In this document: piece after piece, positions 38,454 to 47,297 of the stretch
Position numbering within the stretch: position 1 is the first letter of the stretch
How the letters are laid out: the number at the start of each line of letters is the position of its first letter
Source: Elusimicrobia bacterium GWB2_63_16
Lineage (GTDB): Bacteria; Elusimicrobiota; Elusimicrobia; Elusimicrobiales; UBA9959
Assembly: GCA_001799715.1 (NCBI GenBank)
Contig: MGTZ01000037.1
Location: forward strand, 5,293-63,697
Length of the DNA: 58,405 nucleotides
Reading direction: 5' to 3'
Notes under the pieces: generated by a model
What the model was told of the DNA's origin: nothing
The model's database searches: none
What the model saw: only the letters and a program-made list of their open reading frames with translations
Position numbers and translations under genes: made by a program

Positions 38454-40493
38454 CTAGAAGCGGTAACTAAAAGTGTACTCCAGGCGGCGTCCCGTGTAGA
38501 GCGGCAGCGTCTCCACCACACGCAGGCGCACATACTCCGGTATCTCCACCACCCCGTCCGTCAGGTTCTTTACCGCCAGGGTATGCCGGGCGCCGCCGTT
38601 GCGGTAGCCGAGGCTGGCGTCGGCCCAGAACTGCGCCGGGATGGCCCCGCGCAGCGACCGGCCGGGGCCGAACACGTTAAAATTGGAGGCGGCGAAGAAG
38701 CGGCCGGCGTCCGCCGCCAGGCCGCCGGAGAGGTTGTAGTGGGGAGAGTACTTGAAGTTCCAGGAACTGTCCCCGGGCAGGCCGAAAGCCCCGGGGGCCG
38801 GGATGTCGGCCTCGTCGTGGCGGCTGCCGCGCAGGCGGTCGAAGGACAGGAAAGCGTGCGCGTGCCTGCCGGAGTAACGCAAGCGCAGCTCAACCCCCTC
38901 GGCGTGATAGAGCGGGGCGTTGGAGTAGTAATTGACGTTGGAGTAGGAGACGCCGTCGCGGGTAAAATCGCCGAGGTCGCGGAAGATGGAGTCTTTGTAT
39001 TTGGCGTGGTAGGCGGTGAGATGGGCGAAAAAGTTCCCGCGGGAGGCCAGGTAGGCCAGCTCGTAGGACTCGGTGCGCTCCGGCTTGAGGCCGGGGTTGC
39101 CGACCACCGTGACCGGGGAGGGCAGGAAATACTGCTCGAACGGCGTCGGGGAACGGAAAGACTGGCTGAACAGGGCCTTGAGACTGTTGCGCTCGTCTAC
39201 CATGTAAATGGCCGAAGCCCTGGACGAGAGGTTATCGCCTGAGTGGCCGTCGTTGGTGTAGCGGCTGCCGGCCAGCAGTTTCCAGCTCCCGCTCTCCAGG
39301 CCCAGCTGCGCGTGCAGCGAGCTCTCCCGGTTGAGGCGGTCGCTGAGGCTGTTGTCCCACTGGTTGACGCCGGTATTGCTGTAATAGTTGAGGTAGCGCT
39401 GGGCGTAGCGGTACTCCTGCGCGGCCCCGGTCTCCAGATACAGGCCCGCGGGCAGGTTCACGCGGGCGCCCAGCGAGTTGACGAAGCGCGACCCGACTAT
39501 GTCCGAGCGTATATTGTCGCTGGCGTCGCGGGGCACGTTGCGGCGCTGCCAGTCGTAGGTGGCCGTATAGGTCAGCGAGCCCCAGTCCGGCGCGAAATTA
39601 TGGGAGAAGCTGGCGAGGGCGGCTTCGCGGGTCTCGTTGAACAGCGCGCCGCTGGCCAGGGTGAGCGTGTTGCCCAGGTAATTCTGGTCGCTGCGCGCGG
39701 CGTTGAGCAGCAGCGTGCTGGCGCCGCTGGTGCCGGAGAAATTAAAGGTGCGGGCGCCGAAGTACTCCCGCACGGAGTTTTCCGCCCCGTTCTCGTCCCT
39801 GAGCAGCACGGCGGGCTGCGCCTCTTGGCGCGAATCCGCCGAGACCATGTAGGAGTACTTGCCCTCGCCGCCGGAGTACAGGCCGCCGGTGCGCGACACG
39901 TCGCCGCGGCCGGCGTAGCCGCCGGCGCCGCTGGCGAGGCCGCCCGTAAAGATGCCGAGCCGCTGCCCCTTGGGCGCCTTGCGCAGCACTATGTTCACCG
40001 CGCCGGTGAGGGCGTTGGAACCGTAGAGCACCGAGGCGGGCCCCAGCAGCACTTCTATGCGCTCCACCGCGTCTATGCCCACCCGGTCCAGGTCCCCTTC
40101 GCCGGTAACGGCGTGCCACATGGGCACATTGTCTATCATCACCAGCACCTTGTTGGCGTAATGTTCCTGCAGGGCGCCGCGCACGGTGGGGATATTGTGC
40201 ATCAGGTAGGTGCGCAGCACCGCGAGGCCGGGTACGGTCTGCAGCGCTTCCGACACGGAGGCGAAATTATAGCGCTCTATCATGGCGCGGTCTATGACGG
40301 TCACGTTGGAGACGCTGTCGAAAACGCTTTCGGGCGTGGCCGAAGCGACGGTAAGCACCCTGGCCTCCTCGCTCATGAAGGTCCAGAATTCGCCGAGGTC
40401 GTCCTGGGCCGCGGCAAGGCCGGGCGAGCAGAGCCGCGCGGCCGCCAGTATGGCGGCAGCGCAAGCGTGCCTGATGCGGAAACTACCGGACAC
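38454..40493 (-). CDS. TonB-dependent outer-membrane receptor
   Basis: The 679-residue protein has a signal peptide (1-29), a TonB-box-like stretch near VLTVASATPESVFDS, a plug domain (about 60-170: VIDRAMIERYNFASVSEALQTVPGL, NVPMWHAVTGEGDLDRVGIDAVERIEVLLGPASVLYGSNALTGAVNIV), and a 22-strand-type barrel with the signature SFRSPTPFEQYF and terminal aromatic YTFSYRF. It imports, or senses, a large or scarce ligand such as a siderophore, cobalamin or oligosaccharide; which one cannot be told. It is the first gene of the operon and ends one base before the binding-protein gene starts. No tonB/exbBD is in the window. Confidence 0.92.
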   Translation of the reverse strand: MSGSFRIRHACAAAILAAARLCSPGLAAAQDDLGEFWTFMSEEARVLTVASATPESVFDSVSNVTVIDRAMIERYNFASVSEALQTVPGLAVLRTYLMHNIPTVRGALQEHYANKVLVMIDNVPMWHAVTGEGDLDRVGIDAVERIEVLLGPASVLYGSNALTGAVNIVLRKAPKGQRLGIFTGGLASGAGGYAGRGDVSRTGGLYSGGEGKYSYMVSADSRQEAQPAVLLRDENGAENSVREYFGARTFNFSGTSGASTLLLNAARSDQNYLGNTLTLASGALFNETREAALASFSHNFAPDWGSLTYTATYDWQRRNVPRDASDNIRSDIVGSRFVNSLGARVNLPAGLYLETGAAQEYRYAQRYLNYYSNTGVNQWDNSLSDRLNRESSLHAQLGLESGSWKLLAGSRYTNDGHSGDNLSSRASAIYMVDERNSLKALFSQSFRSPTPFEQYFLPSPVTVVGNPGLKPERTESYELAYLASRGNFFAHLTAYHAKYKDSIFRDLGDFTRDGVSYSNVNYYSNAPLYHAEGVELRLRYSGRHAHAFLSFDRLRGSRHDEADIPAPGAFGLPGDSSWNFKYSPHYNLSGGLAADAGRFFAASNFNVFGPGRSLRGAIPAQFWADASLGYRNGGARHTLAVKNLTDGVVEIPEYVRLRVVETLPLYTGRRLEYTFSYRF

Positions 40494-40526
40494 TGGACCC
40501 CCCCAGCCCCCAGGGGCTTAAAACGG

Positions 40527-40730
40527 TCAAGACTGCGCGCCGCCCTGCCGCGCCGGCACTATGAAGATGGCCGCGGCGTAGGCGATGAGGCCCGGGATCA
40601 CGGCCGTGGCCAGCAGTACGAAGACGAAAGCAAGACGCAGGACCACCGGGTCGACGTCGAAGTATTCGCCGAGGCCGCCGAACACGCCGGCGAAGACCTT
40701 GTTGTCGCTGCTGCGGTAAAGACGTTTCAT
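40527..40730 (-). CDS. PspC-domain small membrane protein
   Basis: The 67-residue protein reads MKRLYRSSDNKVFAGVFGGL and then the PspC signature EYFDVDPVVLRLAFV, with one or two hydrophobic segments. PspC-type proteins take part in envelope stress responses or act as toxin-like membrane proteins; short stand-alone versions are common and their role is usually unknown. It lies 33 bases upstream of the TonB receptor gene on the same strand and could share its promoter. Confidence 0.88.
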   Translation of the reverse strand: MKRLYRSSDNKVFAGVFGGLGEYFDVDPVVLRLAFVFVLLATAVIPGLIAYAAAIFIVPARQGGAQS

Positions 40731-40813
40731 GCTTTTATTTTATATAAGAGTACTCCTTAATGCAATAGAAATCCGGCGGGCCCGCGCGCGGCCCGGCAGG
40801 GGTTATTTTTTAG

Positions 40814-40819
40814 TAGAAT
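40814..40819 (+). promoter_or_regulatory. -10 box of the glpA-like operon, implying a leaderless or near-leaderless mRNA
   Basis: TAGAAT ends 7 bases before the ATG at 40827. No ribosome-binding site is present between them. The -35 region is not convincing. Confidence 0.4.
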
Positions 40820-40826
40820 AAAACCG

Positions 40827-42257
40827 ATGTCCTATGACGTGATCATTATAGGCGCCGGGGTCACCGGCGCGGCCGCGGCCAGGGAGCTTTCCCGCTACCG
40901 GCTCAAGGTGCTCGTGCTGGAAAAAGAGGCCGAGCCGGCCTTCGGCGTGTCCAAGTCCAACAGCGGCATCGTGCACGCCGGCACGCAGAATCCCCCCTCT
41001 TCGCTGAAGGGCTGGCTGTGCGTGGAAGGCAACCGCATGATGCGCGAGGAGCTGGCGGCGGACCTGGGGCTGCACTTCGTGCAGTGCGGCCAGCTGATAG
41101 CCGTTTTCGACCTGGCCGACCTGCCGGAACTGGAGAAGATCAAGGCCGAGGGCGAGGCGCTGGGCGTAAAAGGCATGGCGGTAGTGGACCGGGGCTGGCT
41201 GGACGCGAACGAACCCAATTTAGGCCCCGAGGTGAAGGCGGCCCTGCTGGTGCCCACGGCCGGCATCATCAGCCCCTACCGCTTCGTCTACGCGCTGATA
41301 GAGAACGCCGTAAAGAACGGCGTGGAGCTCAAGACCTCGGCCAGGGTGGCCGGCATACGCCGCATAGAGAAGGGCGGTTTCTACGTGGAGGCCGGCGGCC
41401 ACGTCCACACGACGAAGTTCCTCGTCAACGCGGCCGGCCTGCACGCCGACGAGATCTCCGCCATGGCCGGCGCCCCGACCTTCAGGATCACCCCGCGCAA
41501 GGGCGAGGAGTACCTGCTCGACAAGAAACGCGAGCATATCGCCAACCACATAGTCTTCCCGCTGCCCTCCAAGACCTCCAAGGGCATCCTGATCATCAAG
41601 ACCTCCGACGGCAACCCGATGATAGGCCCCACCGCGCACGACACGGACGACAAGCGCGACCTCTCCACCACCGAGGAGGGCCTGGCCGAGGTGCTCGCCG
41701 GCGCCCGCCGCATGATGCCCTCCGTCTCCAAGGGCGACATCATCGCCTATTTCGCCGGGCTGCGCCCGGTGGCCGGCAAAGACTTCATCATCCGCCACGA
41801 GAGCGGCGCCCCCGGCCTGGTGAACGCGGCCGGCATACAGTCCCCCGGCCTTACCGCCGCCCCGGCCATAGCCGTGATGATCGCCGATATCCTGAAGAAG
41901 CAAGGCCTGCCGCTGGAGCCCAAGGAGCATTTCCACCGCCTGCGCCAGCGCACCGAGCACCTCTTCCTGGCCCCGCCGGAAGAGGCCCGCCGGCTGATAG
42001 CGAAGAACCCTGCCTACGGCGACATAGTCTGCCGTTGCGAACTGGTGAGCGCGCAGGAAGTGCGCGACGCGATCAGGCACGGCGCCACCACCCTCGACGG
42101 CGTGAAGTTCCGCACCCGCGCGCAGGCCGGCCGCTGCCACGGCGGCTTCTGCACCACGCGCATCTTGAAGATCATGCACGAAGAGCTGGGCCGGCCGGTG
42201 ACGGAGCTCACCAAGCGCGGCCCCGGCTCCGAGATCGTAAAGGACGAACGCAAATGA
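40827..42257 (+). CDS. FAD-dependent glycerol-3-phosphate-dehydrogenase-like oxidoreductase (GlpA-like)
   Basis: The 476-residue protein opens with an FAD-binding Rossmann motif (DVIIIGAGVTGAAAARELSRY), contains the DAO-type core (SKSNSGIVHAGTQNPPSSLKG, NAAGLHADEISAMAG, PRKGEEYLLDK) and ends in a BFD-like [2Fe-2S] domain (IVCRCELVSAQEV, GRCHGGFC). This is the GlpA-like subunit of the anaerobic type, found in many fermenters with the two proteins encoded downstream. The expected reaction is sn-glycerol 3-phosphate to dihydroxyacetone phosphate, but related proteins oxidise other 2-hydroxyacids, so the substrate is not proven. It begins a five-gene plus-strand operon with overlapping genes. Confidence 0.85.
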   Translation: MSYDVIIIGAGVTGAAAARELSRYRLKVLVLEKEAEPAFGVSKSNSGIVHAGTQNPPSSLKGWLCVEGNRMMREELAADLGLHFVQCGQLIAVFDLADLPELEKIKAEGEALGVKGMAVVDRGWLDANEPNLGPEVKAALLVPTAGIISPYRFVYALIENAVKNGVELKTSARVAGIRRIEKGGFYVEAGGHVHTTKFLVNAAGLHADEISAMAGAPTFRITPRKGEEYLLDKKREHIANHIVFPLPSKTSKGILIIKTSDGNPMIGPTAHDTDDKRDLSTTEEGLAEVLAGARRMMPSVSKGDIIAYFAGLRPVAGKDFIIRHESGAPGLVNAAGIQSPGLTAAPAIAVMIADILKKQGLPLEPKEHFHRLRQRTEHLFLAPPEEARRLIAKNPAYGDIVCRCELVSAQEVRDAIRHGATTLDGVKFRTRAQAGRCHGGFCTTRILKIMHEELGRPVTELTKRGPGSEIVKDERK

Positions 42258-42487
42258 ACCTGATATACCTCAGAAGCCATGCCCCCAAGGCCAGGAAGTT
42301 CATCAAGAAGAAGCTGCGCCGCGACGAACCCAGTTCCATCTACGACATCGAGGCCGGCGACTGTTGCCTCGCCCCCGCCGACACCGGCGGCACGGACTAT
42401 ATCCTGACCTTCCTTAACGACGCGTCCCCCGAGATGCTGGCCTTCATCCAGACCAGCCGGCAGTGGACGGCTCCGGACCTGAACTAG
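42254..42487 (+). CDS. Small conserved-looking protein of unknown function in the glp-like operon
   Basis: The 77-residue frame starts at the ATG overlapping the stop of the GlpA-like gene (ATGA) and ends 4 bases before the next gene, so the arrangement supports a real gene. It begins MNLIYLRSHAPKARKFIKKK and continues with an acidic C-terminal half (DIEAGDCCLAPADTGG). I do not recognise a family. No membrane segment or signal peptide is present. It could be an accessory or assembly protein for the oxidoreductases on either side. Confidence 0.7.
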   Translation: MNLIYLRSHAPKARKFIKKKLRRDEPSSIYDIEAGDCCLAPADTGGTDYILTFLNDASPEMLAFIQTSRQWTAPDLN

Positions 42488-42491
42488 ACCG

Positions 42492-43469
42492 ATGAAACAG
42501 AGGGAACTGGTGGTGGTGGGCGGCGGCCCCGCCGGCATGGCGGCGGCCCTGGCCGCGCGCGCGGCCGGCGTGAGGGACGTGCTCCTCCTCGAGCGCGACC
42601 AGCACCTGGGCGGCATCCTCAACCAGTGCATACACCCGGGCTTCGGCCTGCATCATTTCAAAGAGGAACTGACCGGGCCGGAGTACGCCGACCGGTTCGC
42701 CGCGCTGGTAAAGGCCGACCCCGGAATAGAGGTCAGCCTGCGCTCCTTCGTGGTGAAACTCACCGGGGACCGTGAAATAACCTATCTCCGCCCCGGGGCA
42801 ATGGAGGATATCAAGGCCGGCGCCGTGATCCTGGCCACCGGCTGCCGCGAGCGCACCCGCGAGATGATACCGATCCCCGGCTCGCGCCCGGCGGGCGTCT
42901 TCCCCGCGGGCCTGGCCCAGAAGATGGTCAACATGGAAGGCTGGATACCCGGCCGCGAGGCGGTGATAGTGGGCTCGGGCGACATCGGCCTGATCATGGC
43001 CCGCCGCATGGCGCTGGAAGGCGTGACCGTGAAAGCGGTGATAGAGATACAGAAGACCAGCCGCGGTCTCGTGCGCAACGTGGTGCAGTGCCTCGAGGAC
43101 TTCGGCATCCCGCTGCATTTCCAGCACCGCATCACAGCTATACACGGGGCCGACCGCGTGGAGCGGGTCGGCGTGATCAGGGTGGACGCCGATTTCAAGG
43201 ATATACCCGGCACCGCTTTCGAGATAGCCTGCGACACCGTGCTGGTGTCCGTCGGGCTGATCCCCGAGAACGAGCTGCTGGAGATGGCCGGCGGCCTCGT
43301 GGACCGCCGCACCAACACCCCGGTGGCCGACGAGGTCAACCTGACCTCGCTGCCCGGCATCTTCGCCTGCGGCAACGCAGCCAAGGTCTACGACCTGGCC
43401 GACTCCGTCACCAGGGACAGCGAACTGGCCGGCCGCATGGCCGCCAAGTACCTGGGGGCCGCCGTATGA
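42492..43469 (+). CDS. NAD(P)/FAD-dependent oxidoreductase of the GlpB-like set
   Basis: The 325-residue protein is a two-dinucleotide-binding-domain flavoprotein: FAD motif ELVVVGGGPAGMAAALAARAAG, AVILATGCRERTREMI, a second Rossmann motif REAVIVGSGDIGLIMARRM, and the FAD-site GIFACGNAAKVYDLAD. It lacks the redox-active CxxC disulfide of thioredoxin reductase. In anaerobes this protein is encoded between a GlpA-like and a DUF1667 protein, as here, and the three probably form one complex that passes electrons from the substrate to NAD+ or another carrier. Confidence 0.85.
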   Translation: MKQRELVVVGGGPAGMAAALAARAAGVRDVLLLERDQHLGGILNQCIHPGFGLHHFKEELTGPEYADRFAALVKADPGIEVSLRSFVVKLTGDREITYLRPGAMEDIKAGAVILATGCRERTREMIPIPGSRPAGVFPAGLAQKMVNMEGWIPGREAVIVGSGDIGLIMARRMALEGVTVKAVIEIQKTSRGLVRNVVQCLEDFGIPLHFQHRITAIHGADRVERVGVIRVDADFKDIPGTAFEIACDTVLVSVGLIPENELLEMAGGLVDRRTNTPVADEVNLTSLPGIFACGNAAKVYDLADSVTRDSELAGRMAAKYLGAAV

Positions 43470-43828
43470 AGCGCGTGATGACCTGCATAGAATGCCCGCA
43501 GGGCTGCCGCCTGGAGATAGAGGCCGACGGCTCGCGCGTGATCAGCGTGACAGGCAACAAATGCAAGCGCGGCGACAAGTACGCGCGCCAGGAGACGGAA
43601 GCGCCGCTGCGCACGCTCACCACCTCGGTGCTGACGCGCGGCCTGGAGTTGAAGATGCTGCCGGTGCGCACCTCCAAGCCCATACCGAAAGAGAAACTCC
43701 TCGACGCGATGCGGGCGGTAAAGACCCTGGTCGTGACCTCGCCGGTGAAGGCCGGCTCCGTGGTCGCGGAGAACTTCCTGGGCCTGGGCGCGGACCTGGT
43801 GGCCTGCCGCCCGCTGGATAAGCTGTGA
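43466..43828 (+). CDS. DUF1667 iron-sulfur-type subunit of the GlpABC-like complex
   Basis: The 120-residue protein starts at the ATG overlapping the previous stop (ATGA). [15 protein letters not shown] followed by [11 protein letters not shown] gives the four-cysteine pattern (CxxCxxxC plus one) of DUF1667, likely a metal or Fe-S site resembling the N-terminal cluster of molybdopterin oxidoreductases. The C-terminal half contains [16 protein letters not shown] and [14 protein letters not shown]. It is the third member of the anaerobic glycerol-3-phosphate-dehydrogenase-like set. Confidence 0.88.
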   Translation: MKRVMTCIECPQGCRLEIEADGSRVISVTGNKCKRGDKYARQETEAPLRTLTTSVLTRGLELKMLPVRTSKPIPKEKLLDAMRAVKTLVVTSPVKAGSVVAENFLGLGADLVACRPLDKL

Positions 43829-44319
43829 AGCGCCTGGCCACGCTCCCCCTCGCGCTGCTGCTGGCCTGCTCGGGCGCCGGGCCGGAGGAGAAAAGCATGG
43901 ACGAAAAACTTAAAAAGCTCACGCCGCTGCAGCTGGAAGTAACTAAGAACTGCGGCACCGAGCCTCCTTTCAAGAACGAGTACTGGAACGAGCACCGCCC
44001 CGGCATCTACGTCGACGTGATAGACGGCGAGCCGCTGTTCGTCTCCGCCGACAAGTTCGACTCCGGCTCGGGCTGGCCCAGCTTCACGCGGCCGATCAAA
44101 GAGGCCAAGCTGGAAGAGAAAAGGGACAGTTCTTTGGGCATCGAGCGCGTGGAAGTGCGCTCGAAATCCAGCGACTCACACCTGGGCCACGTCTTTCCCG
44201 ACGGGCCCGGCCCGCGGGGGCTGCGTTACTGCATCAATTCCGCCGCCCTGCGCTTCGTGCCGCTGGAGGAGATGGAGCGGGAAGGCTACGGGGGATATAT
44301 ACCGCAGGTAAAAAAATAG
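43825..44319 (+). CDS. msrB: Lipoprotein methionine-R-sulfoxide reductase MsrB
   Basis: The start is the GTG at 43825, which overlaps the DUF1667 stop; it gives a signal peptide with lipobox LLLAC at residue 15. The MsrB core follows: [30 protein letters not shown] and the catalytic cysteine in [12 protein letters not shown]. The CxxC zinc pairs of many MsrB proteins are missing (DVIDGEPLF where YVC and CG would be), as in zinc-free forms. The protein should repair oxidised methionine on the periplasmic side of a membrane. A shorter cytoplasmic version from the ATG near 43897 is possible but less likely. No MsrA gene is near. Confidence 0.9.
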   Translation: MKRLATLPLALLLACSGAGPEEKSMDEKLKKLTPLQLEVTKNCGTEPPFKNEYWNEHRPGIYVDVIDGEPLFVSADKFDSGSGWPSFTRPIKEAKLEEKRDSSLGIERVEVRSKSSDSHLGHVFPDGPGPRGLRYCINSAALRFVPLEEMEREGYGGYIPQVKK

Positions 44320-44324
44320 CGGGT

Positions 44325-44353
44325 TTGACAGCGCGCGCTATATTTTTTAAATT
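44325..44353 (+). promoter_or_regulatory. Predicted promoter of the hydrogenase-4-like operon
   Basis: TTGACA (44325-44330) is followed after 17 bases by TAAATT (44348-44353). The -35 is perfect, the -10 weaker (4 of 6). A leader of about 70 bases precedes the first gene; no terminator separates it from msrB, so readthrough is possible. Confidence 0.5.
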
Positions 44354-44430
44354 ATAAGTACGCCGCATTTCGTTCTCGATGGCCGCCACAACCAGGACCA
44401 CCTCACGGCGCTGACTTTCAGGCTCCAAAA

Positions 44431-46392
44431 ATGTTACTGGTCCTACTTTCCCTGCTAGTGCTGCTCGCCAGCTCCGCGCTGGCTTTTGTCTTACGCAAAG
44501 ATCCCGCCCGGGCGCAGGACGCCGGCGCTTACGGCGCCGTTGCCGCCTCGCTGACCGGGCTGCTGCCGGCCGGCCGCGTGCTGCTGACCGGCATGCCGGA
44601 GACCCTCACCCTCCCCTGGGCCGTACCGCTGGGCTCCCTCTCTTTCACGCTGGACCCGCTGGCCGCTTTCTTCCTGGCGCCGCTCTTTATACTTACCGGC
44701 CTCGCCGCGGTTTACGGAGTGGATTACCTCAAGGCCTATGAGGGCAAAAAGCCGCTGGGCCTGGCCTGGGCGGCTTTCAATATCCTTACCGCCTCCATGG
44801 TGGTGGTCTTCACCGCGGCCAACGCCGTGCTGTTCATGCTGGGGTGGGAACTGATGGCCGCCGCGGCGTTCCTGCTGGTGCTCTTCGAGCATGAGCGCGA
44901 GCAGTCCCGCCGGGCGGCCTACCTCTACCTGGCGGCTGGCGGCGCGGGCGCGCTGCTGCTGCTGGCCGCTTTCGGCCTGCTGGGCCGCTCCGCCGCCTCG
45001 CTCGACTTCGCCCTCTTCTCCGTACCCGCTGGCGGCGGGGCTTCCGCCGTCTTCCTGCTCTGCCTCGCCGGGTTCGGCCTCAAGGCCGGCTTTATCCCCC
45101 TCCACGTCTGGGTGCCGGAAGCGGACCCGGCCGCGCCGGGTTATGTGGCCGCCGTGATGAGCGGCGTCATGATGAAGACCGGCATTTACGGCCTAATCCG
45201 CGTGCTGGGTTTCCTGTCCCCCTGGCAGGAATGGTGGGGCTGGGCCATGCTGCTGGCGGGCGCCGCCTCCTGCGTGCTTGGCGGGCTGTTCGCCCTGGCG
45301 CAGCACGACCTCAGGCGCGTGCTGGCCTATTCCAGCATAGAGAATATCGGCATCATCCTCATGGCGCTGGGCCTGGGCACCGTGGCCGCCGTCAACGGCG
45401 CGACGGCCATGTCTGCCCTGGCTTTCGCCGGCGCGCTGCTGCACGTGCTCAACCACGCGCTCTTCAAAGGCCTGCTGTTCATGGGCGCCGGCGCGGTGCT
45501 GCGCGGCGCGGGCACCTCGGAGCTGGACGCGCTGGGCGGCCTGGGCAAACGCATGCCGCGCACCCTCCCCCTGTTCCTGCTGGCCTCGGCCGCGGCCTGC
45601 GCGCTGCCGCCGCTCAACGGCTTTACCGGCGAGTTCCTGATCTACCTGGCCGCTTTCGGCGGAGCCGCCGCCCCCGCCGCGCTCGCCGGGATAGTGACCG
45701 CGCTGGCGCTGGCCGTCGCCGGAGCCCTGGCCGCGGCCGCCTTTACCCGCGCCGCCGGCACCGCCTTTCTGGGCGAGCCGCGCACCGGGCGCGCCGCCGG
45801 GGCGCAGGAGGCGGGCCCCCTGATGATCTTCTCCATGCGGGCGCTGGCGCTGCTCTGCCTGCTGGCCGGCCTGGCGGGCCCGCTGCTGCTGCTGCCGGTG
45901 GGCACCGCCGTCGCCGCGGCCTTCGGCCTGGCCCCCGCCCTGGCCGCCATGGAAGGCGCCGCCGCGCCGCTGGTCTACGTCTCCGCGGCCGGCCTGCTGC
46001 TGATCTCGCTGGCCGCGCTGGTCTTCGCCGGGCGCGCCCTGGCCCTGAAAGGGAAACAGCCGGCCGCGGCCGGCACGTGGGACTGCGGCTACGCCGCCCC
46101 GACGGCCCGCATGCAGTACGGGGCCGCCTCCTTCTCGCAGCCGCTCACCGATTTCTTCCAGCCCATCCTGCGCAAGATAGGCCAGTACCCGGTGATCACC
46201 GAATATTTCCCGGGCAAGGCCTCTTTCTCGACGGAAGCGCAGGCCGTCTTCTACAATTCTTTCTACATGCCGGCGGCCGCGCGGCTGCGCGACCTGGCCT
46301 ACCGCTTCAGCTGGATCCAGCACGGCCGGCTGCAGATCTATATCCTGTACATCGTAGTGACGCTGCTGCTCCTCCTGCTATGGAAATTGTAA
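44431..46392 (+). CDS. HyfB-like proton-antiporter subunit of the hydrogenase-4-like complex
   Basis: The 653-residue protein has many hydrophobic segments and the PF00361 antiporter core: WELMAAAAFLLVLFEHE, GFGLKAGFIPLHVWVPEADPAAPGYVAAVMSGVMMKTGIYGLIRV, and LAQHDLRRVLAYSSIENIGIILMALG. Conserved lysines and the glutamate of complex-I NuoL/M/N-type antiporters are present. The C-terminal part has the HyfB/HycC form (DCGYAAPTARMQYGAASFSQPLTDFF). It should translocate protons or sodium. It is the first of six overlapping genes. Confidence 0.9.
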   Translation: MLLVLLSLLVLLASSALAFVLRKDPARAQDAGAYGAVAASLTGLLPAGRVLLTGMPETLTLPWAVPLGSLSFTLDPLAAFFLAPLFILTGLAAVYGVDYLKAYEGKKPLGLAWAAFNILTASMVVVFTAANAVLFMLGWELMAAAAFLLVLFEHEREQSRRAAYLYLAAGGAGALLLLAAFGLLGRSAASLDFALFSVPAGGGASAVFLLCLAGFGLKAGFIPLHVWVPEADPAAPGYVAAVMSGVMMKTGIYGLIRVLGFLSPWQEWWGWAMLLAGAASCVLGGLFALAQHDLRRVLAYSSIENIGIILMALGLGTVAAVNGATAMSALAFAGALLHVLNHALFKGLLFMGAGAVLRGAGTSELDALGGLGKRMPRTLPLFLLASAAACALPPLNGFTGEFLIYLAAFGGAAAPAALAGIVTALALAVAGALAAAAFTRAAGTAFLGEPRTGRAAGAQEAGPLMIFSMRALALLCLLAGLAGPLLLLPVGTAVAAAFGLAPALAAMEGAAAPLVYVSAAGLLLISLAALVFAGRALALKGKQPAAAGTWDCGYAAPTARMQYGAASFSQPLTDFFQPILRKIGQYPVITEYFPGKASFSTEAQAVFYNSFYMPAAARLRDLAYRFSWIQHGRLQIYILYIVVTLLLLLLWKL

Positions 46393-47297
46393 AGCCCCTG
46401 GTACAACTGCTGGCGGCGCTGCTGCTGGCCCCGCTGCTGCCCGGAGTGATCAACCGGGTGAAGGCCTTCTTCGCCGGGCGCAGGGGCCAGCCGCTGCTGC
46501 AGCTGTACTACGACCTCGCCAAGCTGCTGCGCAAGACGCCCGTCTACAGCCGCACCACCACCTGGGTGTTCAAGGCCGGGCCGGCCATAGGACTGGCCGC
46601 GCTCGCCGCGGCGCTGCTGGTGATGCCCTTCGCCGGCAGGCCTTCCGCCCTCTCTTTCGACGGCGACTTCGTCTACCTGATCTACCTGCTGGGCCTGGCC
46701 CGCTTCTGCGCCGTGCTGGCCGCGCTGGATACCGGCTCGGCTTTCGAAGGCATGGGCGCGAGCCGCGAAATGCAGTTCGCGGTGTTCTCCGAGCCCGGCT
46801 TCTTCCTGGGACTGGCGGCGCTGGCCGCGGTGACCGGGCAGCGGTCGCTGGGCGGGATGTTCGGCGTGCTGACCGGCGACAGCTGGCGCGTGGCCGCCCC
46901 GGTGCTGGCGCTGCTGACCGCCTCGTTCTTCATAGCGCTGCTGGCCGAGAACTCGCGCGTGCCGGCCGACGACCCGAACACCCATCTGGAACTGACCATG
47001 ATACACGAGGCGATGATCCTCGATCACAGCGGCCCGGACCTGGCCTATATCCTTTACGGCGCCGCGCTGAAGCTCTGGCTGTTCGGCTCGCTGATAGCCT
47101 CGATGGTGCTGCCCAGCCACAGCGGCGCCTGGGCCCGCGACGCGGCCATGTTCCTGCTGGTGATGCTGGGCGTGGCGGCCGCCGTAGGCGTGACGGAGTC
47201 GGTGATGGCCCGCCTGCGCCTGACCAAGGTGCCGTACATGCTGATCACAGCTTTCGCTTTCTCGGCGCTGGCCCTGATCTTTCAGATGGGAAGATAA
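46380..47297 (+). CDS. HyfC/HycD-like (NuoH-type) membrane subunit
   Basis: I start at ATG 46380, which overlaps the HyfB-like gene by 13 bases (MEIVKPLVQLLAALLLAPLLPGV). The 305-residue protein has about eight hydrophobic segments and the NuoH-type loop motifs AFFAGRRGQPLLQLYYDLAKLLRK and LLAENSRVPADDPNTHLELTMIHEAMILDHSG, with conserved acidic residues. It connects the soluble redox module to the antiporter subunits in complex I-like enzymes. Confidence 0.9.
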   Translation: MEIVKPLVQLLAALLLAPLLPGVINRVKAFFAGRRGQPLLQLYYDLAKLLRKTPVYSRTTTWVFKAGPAIGLAALAAALLVMPFAGRPSALSFDGDFVYLIYLLGLARFCAVLAALDTGSAFEGMGASREMQFAVFSEPGFFLGLAALAAVTGQRSLGGMFGVLTGDSWRVAAPVLALLTASFFIALLAENSRVPADDPNTHLELTMIHEAMILDHSGPDLAYILYGAALKLWLFGSLIASMVLPSHSGAWARDAAMFLLVMLGVAAAVGVTESVMARLRLTKVPYMLITAFAFSALALIFQMGR

